From NCBI RefSeq assembly GCF_001653235.2, contig NC_035793.1:1612001-1676000 (forward strand): 64,000 bases of DNA, in the 5' to 3' direction. Positions 1-12,300 of this stretch are shown piece after piece (the stretch's first letter is position 1; each line of letters starts with the position of its first letter). The position numbers were made by a program, and so were the translations under genes. This stretch comes from Pochonia chlamydosporia 170. Its lineage: Eukaryota; Ascomycota; Sordariomycetes; Hypocreales; Clavicipitaceae. The notes under the pieces were generated by a model, which did not search any database, had not been told where the DNA came from, and was given only the letters and a program-made list of their open reading frames with translations.

Positions 1-926
1 CCATCACGGACTCGGCATTGTCTGGTCTGGTCTGCACCAGCAGGGCATCACCACTGGCCTTGTTTTGCTGCCGCCGATGCCCCCTTTCCCATCTCGCAGT
101 CGAAAGTTGTGACCAGCGCTTGCATTCCGTGAATTCCACCCATCGCATCCATCTTTTTGACTTGTTGTCTCCATGTCAACACCATCATCACCGCTTGCCC
201 CAGACCCGAATGACACATCGCCAGTGCATCAAAGAACACAACTATTCCACATCACCATCGCATCGCACCGCACCGCACCGCATCGTTTCGTTTGTTGCGC
301 CCCTCCCACCCCTTGGCACTCAATCTGCCTGAATAAGCCAGCTTGCCATCCACCCGAACGAGGCTTTTTGCAACTATTCCACGGCAACTGTGAACAATCG
401 AAACTTTCGCTCTGCATCAACCTTGCTCTTCGTTTTTTTTACACTTCGCGCCATCGTTGGCTTGCGGCTTTTGCATCTCCCCGCGACACCACGCACGGAA
501 ATCTCTGAACCGGGCCATAAGCTGACGGTCTTGCTCACACGCGACAAACCCCGACCAAACCAAAATTTGCCTTCCCCTCTCGCACGTATGGGTTTGTCGC
601 TTTAGACAACCTTTTCTTTTCTTTATTTCTTTATTTTTTCTTAATACATACACACTGCTGCTCGTAGCTGGAAAGCTCGACCCCACCGTTTCTGATAGAG
701 AGTCAGAGACACCACACGGTCCGGAGTACCTGACCGGCTGGTCTTGGCTGCGAGTCCAGTCGCGAGTTGCGGGTTGATTAGTGCGTGCAAGCCGTGCTGG
801 TCGCACCAAGATCGCCAGCGCTGCGCTGTCTCTGTGCGCACAAGAGACTGGAAGCGCGATTATATATTAATACCTGGGGATTTGTTTGCAGCGCGGCGCA
901 GCGCAGTCGCAGTCGCAGTCGCAGAC
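1..926. other. Upstream region and leader of INO80
   Basis: I see no convincing gene here. The stretch is rich in C, T and A on the plus strand, with short CA/CG-rich simple runs such as repeated CACCG around 262-285 and pyrimidine tracts around 610-645, as expected for a fungal promoter and 5' leader. The INO80 frame stays open upstream to an ATG at 744, but that extension is Ala/Arg/Val-rich low-complexity sequence and is probably untranslated. Confidence 0.5.
903..924 (+). repeat. GCAGTC hexamer repeat just before the INO80 start
   Basis: About three and a half copies of the hexamer GCAGTC lie immediately upstream of the ATG at 927. The number of copies could vary between strains. It sits in the probable 5' leader. 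Confidence 0.7.
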
Positions 927-3900
927 ATGGACAGCAACTTTCGATCGACGGTGCTGCAGCGGCCGCAGATTGGTGATGGCGATGGCCGTGAGCAACGCGA
1001 CAGAGACAGAGACAACCATGCACCAGGACAAGGAAATGAAAATGGTCGCGGACTCGTTCAAACTGGTCTTGGACCTGGACCTGGACCTGGACCTGGACAT
1101 CTAGATGATAGACACCATCCGCGAGACATGGACTCTAATGCCAATGTCAACGCACAAACTGGTGCAGGGAGCGCAATGCACCGACACATGCACTCAAACA
1201 CGTCCTTGTCCATGCCCTCGTCAATGTCAATGTCAATGTCAACCACAATGGGCTCCAGCCAGAACTCTAACATTGGCTCCTCCACAACGCCGGCCAGCTT
1301 CAGCCTGCGCTCCATCTCACCAACCCCAATCCGCTCCGCCCACGCCGAGTCCATCTCTGGCTCTGGCTCTGGCTCTGGCTCAAGTTTCCATGGTCCTCCT
1401 CCTCCTCCCTTTTCATCTCCTGGCAACAACACCAACGCCAGCAACGCCAACTCGGGCAGCGGCCATCATCACCACCATCTTCATCACAACCAAGCGAGTG
1501 CCCGTGATCTCGCCCTCGGTCACGGTGCCATCACGAGCCCGCCGCTGCATCACAGCTCCCACACTCAACAACACCACGCCAACGGAAATTATCGCGAGGA
1601 CCTCAATCACGCCTCCTTGACCACGGCTGCTGGTGGTGCAGCACCCGCATACATGGCGTCGTCTTCTTCAACACCAGCACCGCCTGGTGCCTCTCCGTCC
1701 ATGCCGTCGACTTCATTGTCCTCGAATCCATCGACTTCTAATAACCATAATCATCACCACCAACACGGCGCACCCCCATTGTCGCCTCGACACGCCCCAG
1801 CCTCATCCGCGTCCAATTACTATCCGCCACCTGCCTCGTCGCCCGAGTCTCGTCATCAATCTCATCTTCACTCTCGCGACAAACCTGCATCAGGCAGAGT
1901 CTACGACCCCACGACTGACACCACCAAGGAACGCAGGGTATCCGACTCCTGGCACAACGCGCCCCAGAACTCCACGCCAAAGGTAAGCCCGCGCTGCGCT
2001 GCCCAAAGCCAGTCCACTTCTTTTTTTCTCATTTGACTCGTGCACGGCACTTGTTGCTTCTTTCCTTTGCAACACTTAGCACTTGACACTTGACACTTTG
2101 ACACTTGGCCAAACCAACCAAGCAAGCCCACCTTCTATTCATCTCCTTTGCTCTACCCCCCTTGGGAATTTGCCATCATCACCCCAACACCAAGACTCCA
2201 ACTCCAACCCTAGGGCGAGGCGAATCAAGAGAGACAAAAATCCATCTCCCCAATCAAGCTGGCTTCATCGCAGCTACCCCCGATATCACCTTGACCCTTT
2301 TTTTGCCATCCGGGCATCTTCAAATCAACCACCGAAAAATTTCCACGTCGCCTCTCATAATTGCATCATGGCTGCAATTTCTTTCGCATCACGCGTTTTT
2401 TGACCTTGACTAATTGGACCTACCCTCTGCAGGCTGCTCGCGATCCTTACCCCTACGATCGGACGCCTGCCGACCAACATCACTCATCTTCCTACTACAG
2501 CAACGGCCATTACACATCACCTCGACAGTCGTACAATCGGCCTCGGAGCCCGCTCTCTCATTCACATCCCAACCTGCCTGTTGGCTCTCACAGTCCACCA
2601 AGCCGCACGGCTCAACTCACTTCTCCTTCACAAAGACATGTGCCTGCAGCCACTTTGAACTCATCAACAAACGGCTCCTCAGCCATGTCGACCGTCATCA
2701 AGACAGAGCCTCGGGCCGTATCGCCCTCAAAACCCGCGCCTGTATCATCGACAAATGTGAGTTGCATCAACATTTTCCACCCCCTTTCAAACGTTTCGTC
2801 TTACCCGGAACATTGATATGTTTGAATGATTATCCAACAAAGCTAACCTCGTATGATGATGAACTAGACCCCCAGCCGATCAGCCGATCCCATGTCCTTC
2901 TCCAATATTCTCTCAAGCGCAGAACCTGCTCCCAAGCCTGCCCCCGAGCCTCGTGCTCCCACTCCCGAGCAGGCCCCTGAGCCAGAACAGGATGCAGACA
3001 CTGAAGTCGAGCCCGAGAAAGATATTGAGACTGAGCCGGAGCGCCCTCCAGCGAGAAAGACTGAGCCTGTGGTGAGAAAGAAACCTGGCAGACGACCTAC
3101 CAAGGGTCGTGCGTCAGATATTAGGGAGGCTGAGGCCCCCAAAGGCAAACGCCGCTCTTCAATCAAGAGGGAATCTCCCCAACCTCGATCTGCCTCCAAG
3201 CGTCTAGCCAATGGCCAACCCAAAGCTAGCAAGACGTGGTCCAGCGAAATGGAAAGCAAGATTCAAAGGTCCGAAAATCAGATTGACAATGACGTCTCGG
3301 GCCTCGACCCGACTGAATTCGACGAGCAAGAGTACAAAGGACGCGCCCACAAGAGACGTCGCGTGATGCTTGACTTTGACATCGAGCAGGGCCGTCTACG
3401 CCGTGATGAATACACCAAGGCTGTCGGCAAAAAGTTGGGTCTTCACTCGGAACTCGGTAAGCGACGATACGATGATGTCTTCTATGACCAGGCGCTTCAC
3501 GAAGTTCGCGAGCAAGAGCTATTTGCCGAGAAGGAGCGCAAGAAGGATATGCAACGCAAGCGTCGTCGTGAAAAGTCCATGGCTGTCACCATTGAGCTCA
3601 AAGAAGCCGCTTTGGCGCGAGCAAATGCTGCTGCAGACGAGAGTGAACGTCAAAAACACCTGCGTGATGCTGAGCGCGCAAGTAAAAAGGCTCAGCAGAC
3701 GAAACTTATCCTTCAAAAGGGAATCAAAGGGCCAGCACGCAACCTGGAACTCAACTTGGAGGGTGGTACCATGTCCAGCTTCCTGGCTTCCGATGCTGAG
3801 ACTCCCAAGAAAGGCAGAGGCAAAGGCGGGAGACTCAAGAAATCCAAAGAACAGAAGAAGGCCGAGAAGGACTCTGCTGAAGCAGCCCAAGCTTTGCTTG

Positions 3901-6900
3901 ATGCCGGCAAGGAATTGCCTCCCAAGGAGGAAGGTAAAGTTCGCATCAAGATCAAGGGACGCCCTAAAGACAAGGATAGAGACAAGGACACCGAGAAAAG
4001 CAGCAAAGAAACCAAGGAATCTGCCAAGGAAAAGAAGGACGAAGCCTCTGAGCTGGAGAAGAAGTTCACCTCCAAGGGCTACAACCAGATTTACGAACAA
4101 ATTTGGCGGGATATGGCACGCAAAGATGTCAACAAAACATTCAAGATGGCCGTCGATTCCTACGCAACCAAGGGTTCCAACCTCAAGAAGACAGCTATTC
4201 TTGCTTCGAAAGAAGCCAAGCGGTGGCAGCTTCGGACCAACAAAGGCACCAAGGATCTTCAGGCACGCGCTAAGCGTGTTATGCGTGACATGATGGGCTT
4301 CTGGAAACGCAACGAACGTGAAGAGCGTGACTTGCGCAAAGCAGCCGAGAAGCAAGAGATCGAAAATGCCAGGCGGGAAGAAGCGGACCGCGAAGCTGCC
4401 CGCCAGAAGAGGAAGCTCAATTTCCTTATTTCACAAACTGAACTCTACTCCCACTTTATTGGCAAGAAGATCAAGACCGACGAAGTGGAGCGGAGCACAG
4501 ACAACCCTGAAATTGCTCAACCCAGCAGCGACATACCAAATAGCAAGCTTGACATTGCAGAGCCGTCTGGACCAGTTGGCAATAGAGTCACGGACTTTGA
4601 GAATCTTGACTTTGACAATGAAGATGAGACGCAGCTGCAAGCCGCTGCCATGGCAAACGCCCAGAATGCCATAGCAGAGGCACAGAAGAAGGCTCGCGCG
4701 TTCAACAATGAAGGCGACTTGGATATGGATGAAGAGGGCGAGATGAACTTCCAGAACCCAACTGGGCTTGGAGAAATGGAAGTCGAGCAACCCAAGCTCA
4801 TCAACGCTCAGCTCAAGGAGTACCAGCTCAAGGGTCTCAACTGGCTGGTCAACTTGTATGAACAAGGCATTAACGGTATCCTGGCCGACGAAATGGGTCT
4901 CGGAAAGACTGTGCAGTCCATCTCCGTCATGGCGTACTTGGCTGAGAAACACGACATTTGGGGCCCCTTCCTGGTTGTCGCACCTGCGTCGACGTTGCAC
5001 AATTGGCAACAGGAAATCGTCAAGTTCGTTCCCGAGTTCAAGATTCTGCCGTACTGGGGAAGTGCGCCAGATCGAAAAGTTCTGCGAAAATTCTGGGACA
5101 GGAAGCACTCGACTTACCGCAAGGAGGCTGCTTTCCATGTCTGTGTTACGTCATATCAGCTGGTTGTATCAGACGTAGCTTACTTCCAAAAGATGCGATG
5201 GCAGTACATGATTCTTGATGAAGCCCAAGCGATCAAGAGCTCTCAGAGCTCTCGTTGGAAGTCCTTGCTCGGCTTCCATTGCCGAAACAGACTTTTGCTG
5301 ACTGGTACCCCCATCCAGAACAACATGCAAGAATTGTGGGCGCTCCTCCACTTCATCATGCCGTCTCTTTTCGACTCCCACGACGAATTCAGCGAATGGT
5401 TTTCCAAGGATATTGAATCTCATGCGCAGAGCAACACAAAGCTCAATGAAGATCAACTCAAGCGTCTGCACATGATTCTTAAGCCATTTATGCTTCGTCG
5501 CGTCAAGAAACACGTGCAAAAGGAACTTGGCGACAAGATTGAACTAGATGTCTTCTGTAACCTTACGTATAGACAACGGGCATACTACACCAATCTGCGG
5601 AACCAGATCAACATTATGGACCTCGTTGAGAAGGCCACCATGGGCGATGATCAGGATTCGGGTACTTTGATGAACTTGGTTATGCAGTTCCGAAAAGTTT
5701 GCAACCATCCTGACTTATTTGAGCGCGCCGAGGTCACTGCTCCCTACTCCTTCAACTACTTTGCTGAAACTGCCTCTTTTGTTCGAGAAGGAAGTACTGT
5801 CACGGCTGGCTACTCGACTCGAAGTCTCATCAATTTTGAGCTCCCATCGCTGGTCTGGACGGAGGGTGGTCGTATCAACAAAGCGTCGAGCGAGAACGCC
5901 AAAGCCGGATGGCGCAACAAGGCTCTCAACCATATGATGAATATATGGACGCCTGAGCATGTGCGTGAGAACTCGCGAGATTCCAAGGCGTTCTCCTGGC
6001 TTCGATTCGCCGACGCTTCCTCTGGCGATGTCTACAAGGCCACACATGAGAGTCTCTTTACCCGCGCGATGAATGAGCTGCAAAAGAAGGACACCCTTGG
6101 TCAAATGCCAATCATTTATGACGAGGAAGAAGACAAGAAGTTCACGCCCGGGCATGCCTTGTTCAAGGTCCGTGCCAGGGAAAATCGCCGTCCGCTGGCT
6201 GAGATTACCTCCGACGGTGTCCTCAACAAGCTGATGAATGTTGCGCGTGAGAACTACGACGATTCCGGCTTGAGTAGGCTAGAAGTTGCCGGCCGACCTC
6301 GTGCATCGGCACCTCCCGTTGAGCTCGTCTGCAACACCATAAGTGCCGTTAGGGAGAGACAAGAACTCTTGTTCAACCCTGGCATTCGCAAGGCTCTGTA
6401 CGGCCCTGCTCTATCGGAGGAGAAGGCACTTATCGAACAAAAGGTGCCACTCGAACTGTACCCTTCACGCAGCCTTCTTCCCAAACCCGACAGCGAGAGG
6501 AAACGATTCACAGAATTCGTGGTCCCTTCGATGCGCAAATTTGTTACCGACAGTGGCAAGCTGGCTAAACTCGACGAGTTGCTATTCAAGCTCAAGAATG
6601 AGGGCCATCGTGTCTTGCTCTACTTCCAGATGACTCGCATGATTGACATGATGGAGGAATATCTGACGTACCGCAACTACAAATACTGCCGCCTGGACGG
6701 TTCCACCAAATTGGAGGATCGACGTGACACGGTACATGACTTTCAAACTCGGCCCGAGATATTCATTTTCTTGCTGTCTACACGTGCAGGTGGTTTGGGA
6801 ATTAATCTTACCTCAGCTGATACCGTCATCTTTTACGACTCAGATTGGAATCCTACCATTGATTCACAAGCCATGGACCGAGCTCACAGATTGGGTCAAA

Positions 6901-7462
6901 CGAAACAGGTCACTGTGTATCGTCTCATCACGCGCGGCACCATCGAAGAACGAATTCGCAAGCGAGCTCTTCAGAAGGAAGAAGTCCAGCGTGTGGTTAT
7001 CCAAGGAGGCGGTGCTAGTGTTGACTTCTCTGGTCGCCGTGCCCCTGAGAACCGCAACCGTGACATTGCTATGTGGCTGGCTGATGATGAACAAGCTGAG
7101 ATGATTGAACGACGTGAGAAGGAGCTCTTGGAATCTGGAGAGTATGACAAACAGAAGAAGAGAGGTGGGAAACGCAAGAAGGCGGAGGCTCCCGCCAGCT
7201 TGGATGATATGTATCATGAAGGTGAGACTTGTCAACAGGATTCTCTTGTCCTGATTTATACAATACATCTGGGACAGCATTGACTAACTTTTGCATAGGC
7301 GAGGGACATTTTGATGACGGTAGCAGAGCTGGAGCTTCTGGCACAGCAACACCTGCGGAAAGTGATACCAAGGGTAAGAGAGGGCGAGGAAAGGCTGCTG
7401 GGAAAAGAGCCAAGACGGCCAAACAGCGTCTCGCAATTGCGGACGGCATGGTTGATGCATAA
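927..7462 (+). CDS. ino80: INO80 chromatin-remodelling ATPase
   Basis: Catalytic subunit of the nuclear INO80 complex, which moves nucleosomes and exchanges H2A.Z by ATP hydrolysis. I join 927..1982, 2433..2756, 2868..7221 and 7299..7462, all with GT-AG introns and kept frame, giving 1965 residues. The N-terminal 460 residues are low-complexity (His/Ser/Pro/Gly). A DBINO region lies near residues 857-990. The Snf2 ATPase follows, with Walker A DEMGLGKT at about 1134 and the box DEAQ at about 1244, which is typical of INO80 (most Snf2 proteins have DEAH). A long insertion separates the two helicase lobes, and the C-lobe around 1685-1825 carries the [11 protein letters not shown] and DRAHRLGQ motifs. 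A basic tail ends the protein. The ATG at 927 is preferred to that at 744 because the upstream extension is low-complexity. Intron 1 is long for a fungus (450 nt). Confidence 0.95.
1071..1098 (+). repeat. GGACCT hexamer repeat coding for a Gly-Pro run
   Basis: More than four tandem copies of GGACCT inside INO80 exon 1 encode an uninterrupted Gly-Pro run. Further TCTGGC and TCAATG hexamers nearby encode Ser-Gly and Ser-Met runs. This is a coding microsatellite in a disordered N-terminal region. Confidence 0.8.
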
Positions 7463-7939
7463 AATGAGATGGACAAAACACTCGTTTTACCATTTTCTTG
7501 AACGTTTATGTTTTATTTGGACGATCTTGCTATGGCAAGCGCCTGCGTTTGTATTAACAGAATAAAGGGGAAACTGGGATGAAAAGGAGTGCAGGGCGCG
7601 TGGACTAATTGTTAACATTTTTTTTTTTTGCTTGTCTCTTGATACATTTAAACAAGGACAAAGACGAAGGCGCTGAAGTCTTCAGAGGTGGCTCGCGGTT
7701 GCTAGAAGATCTGGATCTGGTCGGCTGGCTTGATGGAACATGATTATTGCCTCAAGGAAGGGAAGGCTGCTAGTTAAAGACATATAAAAGCGCGAGTTGT
7801 ATTACTATTGATAGACGGGATATATATATAAGCACTGTATCATCTCTGGCCAAACTCGAACCTAGTTTAATGTAATGTACTTCCGGCGACAACCGAACTC
7901 ATATCGATCCCAACCTTTCCTAGCAGTCAATGAAGCAGA
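7463..7939. other. Convergent intergenic region
   Basis: This lies between the stop of INO80 (plus) and the stop of the small secreted protein (minus). It contains a run of T from about 7618 and AT-rich sequence suited to 3' ends. No ORF here looks coding. Confidence 0.5.
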
Positions 7940-8254
7940 CTAACAAGCCCTCTTGCATTCTTTGGGACATCTCGACTATGCATTGATGGTCAGCAAAATC
8001 TATCATGAATGAGTCAAATGTGAGTCTCATACCCAGACGTCAAGGCAGGGTATAATTTGGCAGAGTCTTCTGCGTCCCGACCTGCAATCCGCATCGCATT
8101 CAACATACAAGACGTTGCATTTTGAGCAACAGAGATTTCCAAAATTAACCGGGGAGGCTCGCTCAACAAGGTGAACATTGCCCGCTGTAGAGAGCGGCGC
8201 AGGGGGAAACGCAATGGCCGGGAGGGCAAAGAGGAGGAAATTGAAGGAGTGCAT
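7940..8254 (-). CDS. Small secreted cysteine-rich protein (candidate effector-like)
   Basis: I join complement(8033..8254) and complement(7940..7975) across a 57-nt intron with donor GTATGAG, branch point GCTGAC and acceptor CATAG. The protein has 85 residues. The first 15 (MHSFNFLLFALPAIA) look like a secretion signal. The mature part holds ten cysteines, including a CC pair and a C-terminal cluster in the second exon (RCPKECKRAC, then stop). An even cysteine count, small size and signal peptide fit a disulfide-stabilised extracellular protein. I do not recognise a named family. It could be an effector, an antimicrobial peptide or a cell-wall protein; nothing in the sequence decides. Without the intron the frame ends three bases later (one extra Val) and three cysteines are lost, which argues for the spliced form. 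Confidence 0.6.
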
Positions 8255-9379
8255 TTTGATTGTGCTGCTTCTGCTGTTTCTGGGATGTGGGCTTGTGGTG
8301 TTGAGTGAATGAGGTGAGATGGATTCATGTGTGTTTATATGGACATCTGGACTTATTGGGGTTTGTGCTGTGGTGGTTATAATTAGTACTTGGTTGATCT
8401 TGTTTGTGTTTGGTTGTATTAATAGGTTGTGGTGTTGGCATGATGGGACGTTGCTTGCTTTGGGATGGGGTTATTGCTATGAGTTTTGTGAGTGTTGTTT
8501 ACGGGAATGAGTTATTTGGGGGAGTTGCTTGAATTTGTTTGGTTTATGGATGGATGTTGATGTTCTAATTGCAGAAGGTTTGTTATCAATCAGTCCGAGT
8601 TTTGATGTCGGCTTGCCTAAGAGAGGTTGCTAGTTGCTATGCCCTATTTTTCCAGTTTTACGTAGATGATGAATAGAAGTACCTAATTCTATATACTTGT
8701 GCTATACTATTACTAGCCTTGCGATATGGCCTCTCGATCTGCCGTTTTTATGAACAGTGTCCCAAGTTTTACCACACCAGGGTATGGGCCGCAGAGATGT
8801 AGTATTGAGGCTCATTAGTGAGCCAATTACAGTATCTTCTTCTCTCTTCGCCAGGATCATGCCTATGTAAACTACAGTTTTGTAGTATACTGTATTGGTG
8901 AAACATTCAGCATTAAGCTGTAAATAATTCGCAATGGAGGACTGTGTAGATGGTCTCGATTCAGGTGTCACCATTGAACGGCCACTGCCTCGATAAGCTA
9001 CACCACTTGCACGATTTTTGGCCCCGAGCCTTTTGCTATCAATCTGACATTGGTACCATTAAAGTTACATTCTAGATCAATTAGGCGGTTAGATCAGCAA
9101 AATATGTCCACTTCGAGAACTAGTTGTGGATCCCGACGAAGCCGAAAAGTGTCGTGAACAGAGCGTCATAGATTCGACGGAGCTATAAACTTATATGATG
9201 CCATCGCTCTTCGGACTTTTAAAGTTGTCCGATCATACATCATTAACTTTGTATGAGTAATTGGTGAATGCGAGCTATATAGACGGCCTAAGATCAGGTG
9301 GACTTATTTCGGTGCATATGCATCTTCATAGCGACTGGTGCATTGTAGAATTGGAGCCCAAGAATTGCAAATTATTACG
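8255..9379. other. Divergent promoter region between the secreted protein and the ABC transporter
   Basis: About 1.1 kb separates two divergent starts. The part next to the secreted-protein gene (8300-8560) is strongly G/T-rich on the plus strand, that is C/A-rich on that gene's sense strand. The remainder is AT-rich. I see no further gene, and the short ORFs here have biased composition. Confidence 0.45.
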
Positions 9380-12300
9380 ATGACCTCTGAAAAGTCCAAT
9401 GCAGTAGATGGAAATCATGCAACGAATAATCTCACATCATCGACCACTTCCAATATGAATGATGCTGGGCGTGGGGAGGTACTGTCGTCCACACCCAATC
9501 CGAATCACGAAGTACACCATGAAACAAACGACAACGCATCAAATTCCTCCACTTATAGCACTGGGACATCTACCTCCAGCAATTCGATTGAAGAAAGACC
9601 CAAAACGATAAGTCGTCGACGAACAATACAAAACGAAGATGACTTGTTCAGAGTTCTCTCCCGCAGAAGAACGTCCGCAACAGATGGGAGCCAAGGCAAT
9701 GATGAAGAAGAATCACAAGAAATAGAGCGCCTCGTGTCCCAAATGTTTGGTCAGAAGCGCCAGCAACAGAGTGAAGAAGAGCAAACAAGACACAGCGGTG
9801 TCATCTTTCGGAACCTGACCGTTCGTGGCGTGGGACTTGGGGCGATGCTCCAACCAACAGTTGGCGATGTCTTCCTCTCGTTGCCCCGAATAGTTGGCAA
9901 CTTCTTCAGGAAACTGTCAGAAAGAGGGGAATCTGGGGCAAGCTCAGCTTTCAAAGCAGCAGTCGCTAAACCGCCTGTTCGGGAGCTGATTAGTGACTTT
10001 AATGGCTGTGTCCGCCCCGGAGAGTTGCTTCTTGTTCTCGGCCGCCCGGGGTCTGGTTGTTCCACGTTCCTCAAGGCGTTTTGCAACCAGCGATCGGGGT
10101 TTGAGGGAGTCGAAGGCGATGTGACCTATGGAGGAACCGGTGCGGGGGAGATGGCGAAAAACTTTCGTGGTGAGGTCATCTACAACCCTGAAGATGATTT
10201 GCACTATGCTACACTTTCTGTGAAGAGAACACTCTCCTTTGCGTTGCAGACAAGGACTCCAGGCAAAGAATCCCGTCTTGAGGGTGAGAGCCGTCAAGAT
10301 TACGTCAAGGAGTTTTTGCGAGTCGTCACGAAGCTGTTTTGGATTGAACATACGCTTGGCACCAAAGTTGGCAATGAGTTTATCCGCGGAGTGTCAGGAG
10401 GAGAGCGAAAGCGGGTTAGTATTGCAGAAGCAATGGTCACTCGCGCCTCGGTCCAAGGATGGGACAACTCTAGCAAGGGGCTGGACGCAAGTACTGCTCT
10501 CGAATATGTCAGGTCGATTCGAATAATGACCAACATGGCCGATGTATCTACCGCCGTGTCTCTATACCAGGCAGGAGAGTCACTCTTCCAACTCGTTGAC
10601 AAGGTACTGCTCATCGACGAGGGAAAATGCATTTATTTCGGTCCAGCTGAGTGTGCAAAGAAGTACTTCCAGGATCTTGGCTTCGAGTGTCCTGAACGTT
10701 GGACGACCCCCGATTTCTTGACTTCTGTCACCGACAAACATGAGAGGAACGTCCGGGATGGATGGGAAGACCGTATACCACGGTCTGCACAGGATTTTGC
10801 GGACATTTACAAAAACAGTCAAATATTCCGCGATACCTTGGCTGACATGGATGACTTTGAGTCTACTACGAAGAAGCTGGAGGAAGAGAGACTGCAGAAC
10901 CAATCTGAGAAGACGCGGACCAAAAATTACACTCTGCCTTTCCACCAACAAGTCATTGCTTGTACAAAACGCCAGTTTCTAGTCATGACTGGAGACAAGG
11001 CATCTTTGTTTGGAAAATGGGGCGGTTTGATATTCCAAGGTCTGATTGTTGGCAGTCTCTTCTTCAATCTTCAGCCAACTGCGGCTGGAGCGTTTCCCAG
11101 AGGAGGAACCCTGTTTTTCCTCCTCTTGTTTAATGCACTTTTGGCTCTGGCAGAGCAGACGGCTGCTTTCGAATCCAAGCCTATTCTACTGAAGCATAAA
11201 TCGTTTTCCTTCTATCGTCCGGCCGCATTTGCCATTGCCCAAACTGTTGTGGATGTGCCTCTGGTATTCATCCAGGTCGTCATGTTTAATATTATCATCT
11301 ATTTCATGGCGAATCTTGCGAGAACTGCGTCTCAGTTCTTTATCTGTACCCTCATCTTGTGGATGGTTACCATGGTCACGTATGCATTCTTTCGTACGAT
11401 ATCTGCGTGGTGCAAGACGCTTGACTCGGCCACCCGGTTCACTGGTATCTCCATCCAGATTCTAGTCGTATATACTGGTTATCTTATACCCCCTGACTCG
11501 ATGCATCCATGGTTCAGCTGGCTCAGGTGGATCAATTGGATTCAGTACGGCTTTGAGTGCCTTATGGCGAATGAGTTTACGGGCCTGGATCTCCAGTGTG
11601 TTCCTCCGTATCTGATTCCGCAAGTTCCTGGCGCGACACCACAGCATCAGTCTTGCGCGCTCAAAGGGAGTGTTCCTGGAAGAACGTCAGTCGATGGCGG
11701 CCAGTATATTGAGGAGGCGTTTTCATACTCGAGATCACATCTGTGGCGCAACTTTGGGTTCTTGTGGGCGTTCTTCATCTTCTTTGTGTCTCTTACTGCA
11801 TTGGGAATGGAGATGATGAAGCCGAATGCCGGAGGGGGCGCTATCACGGTGTTTAAGAGAGGCCAAGTTCCGAAGCGGTTGGAGAAGAGTATAGAAACCG
11901 GAGGGAGAAAGGGGGTTGATGAGGAAGCTGGGCATACGGGTGAGATGCCTGCTTCTGCAAGTGGCGAAAGTGATGAGAAGAATGGGCATGACGGGAACAC
12001 CATGAAGCAGGTGGCAAAGAACGAGACCGTTTTTACGTTTCAAAACGTCAACTATACGATTCCGTATGAGGGAGGGGAGAGAAAGCTTCTGCAGGATGTA
12101 CAAGGATATGTGCGGCCTGGAAAATTAACTGCCCTGATGGGTGCATCTGGTAAGTGTCTGGTGATTCGGAGCCATAGCCTCTGGTTTTATATCTTCCCTA
12201 ACGGTGGAATTTGCGGATAGGTGCCGGCAAGACAACTCTTCTCAACGCACTTGCTCAACGTATAGACTTTGGCACAGTTACAGGCGATTTTTTAGTTGAT

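Noticed and set aside
8319..8510. Plus-strand hydrophobic Cys/Trp-rich frame
   Set aside because: It comes from a G/T-rich stretch (Trp, Cys, Val, Leu codons) in a promoter region and lacks other support.
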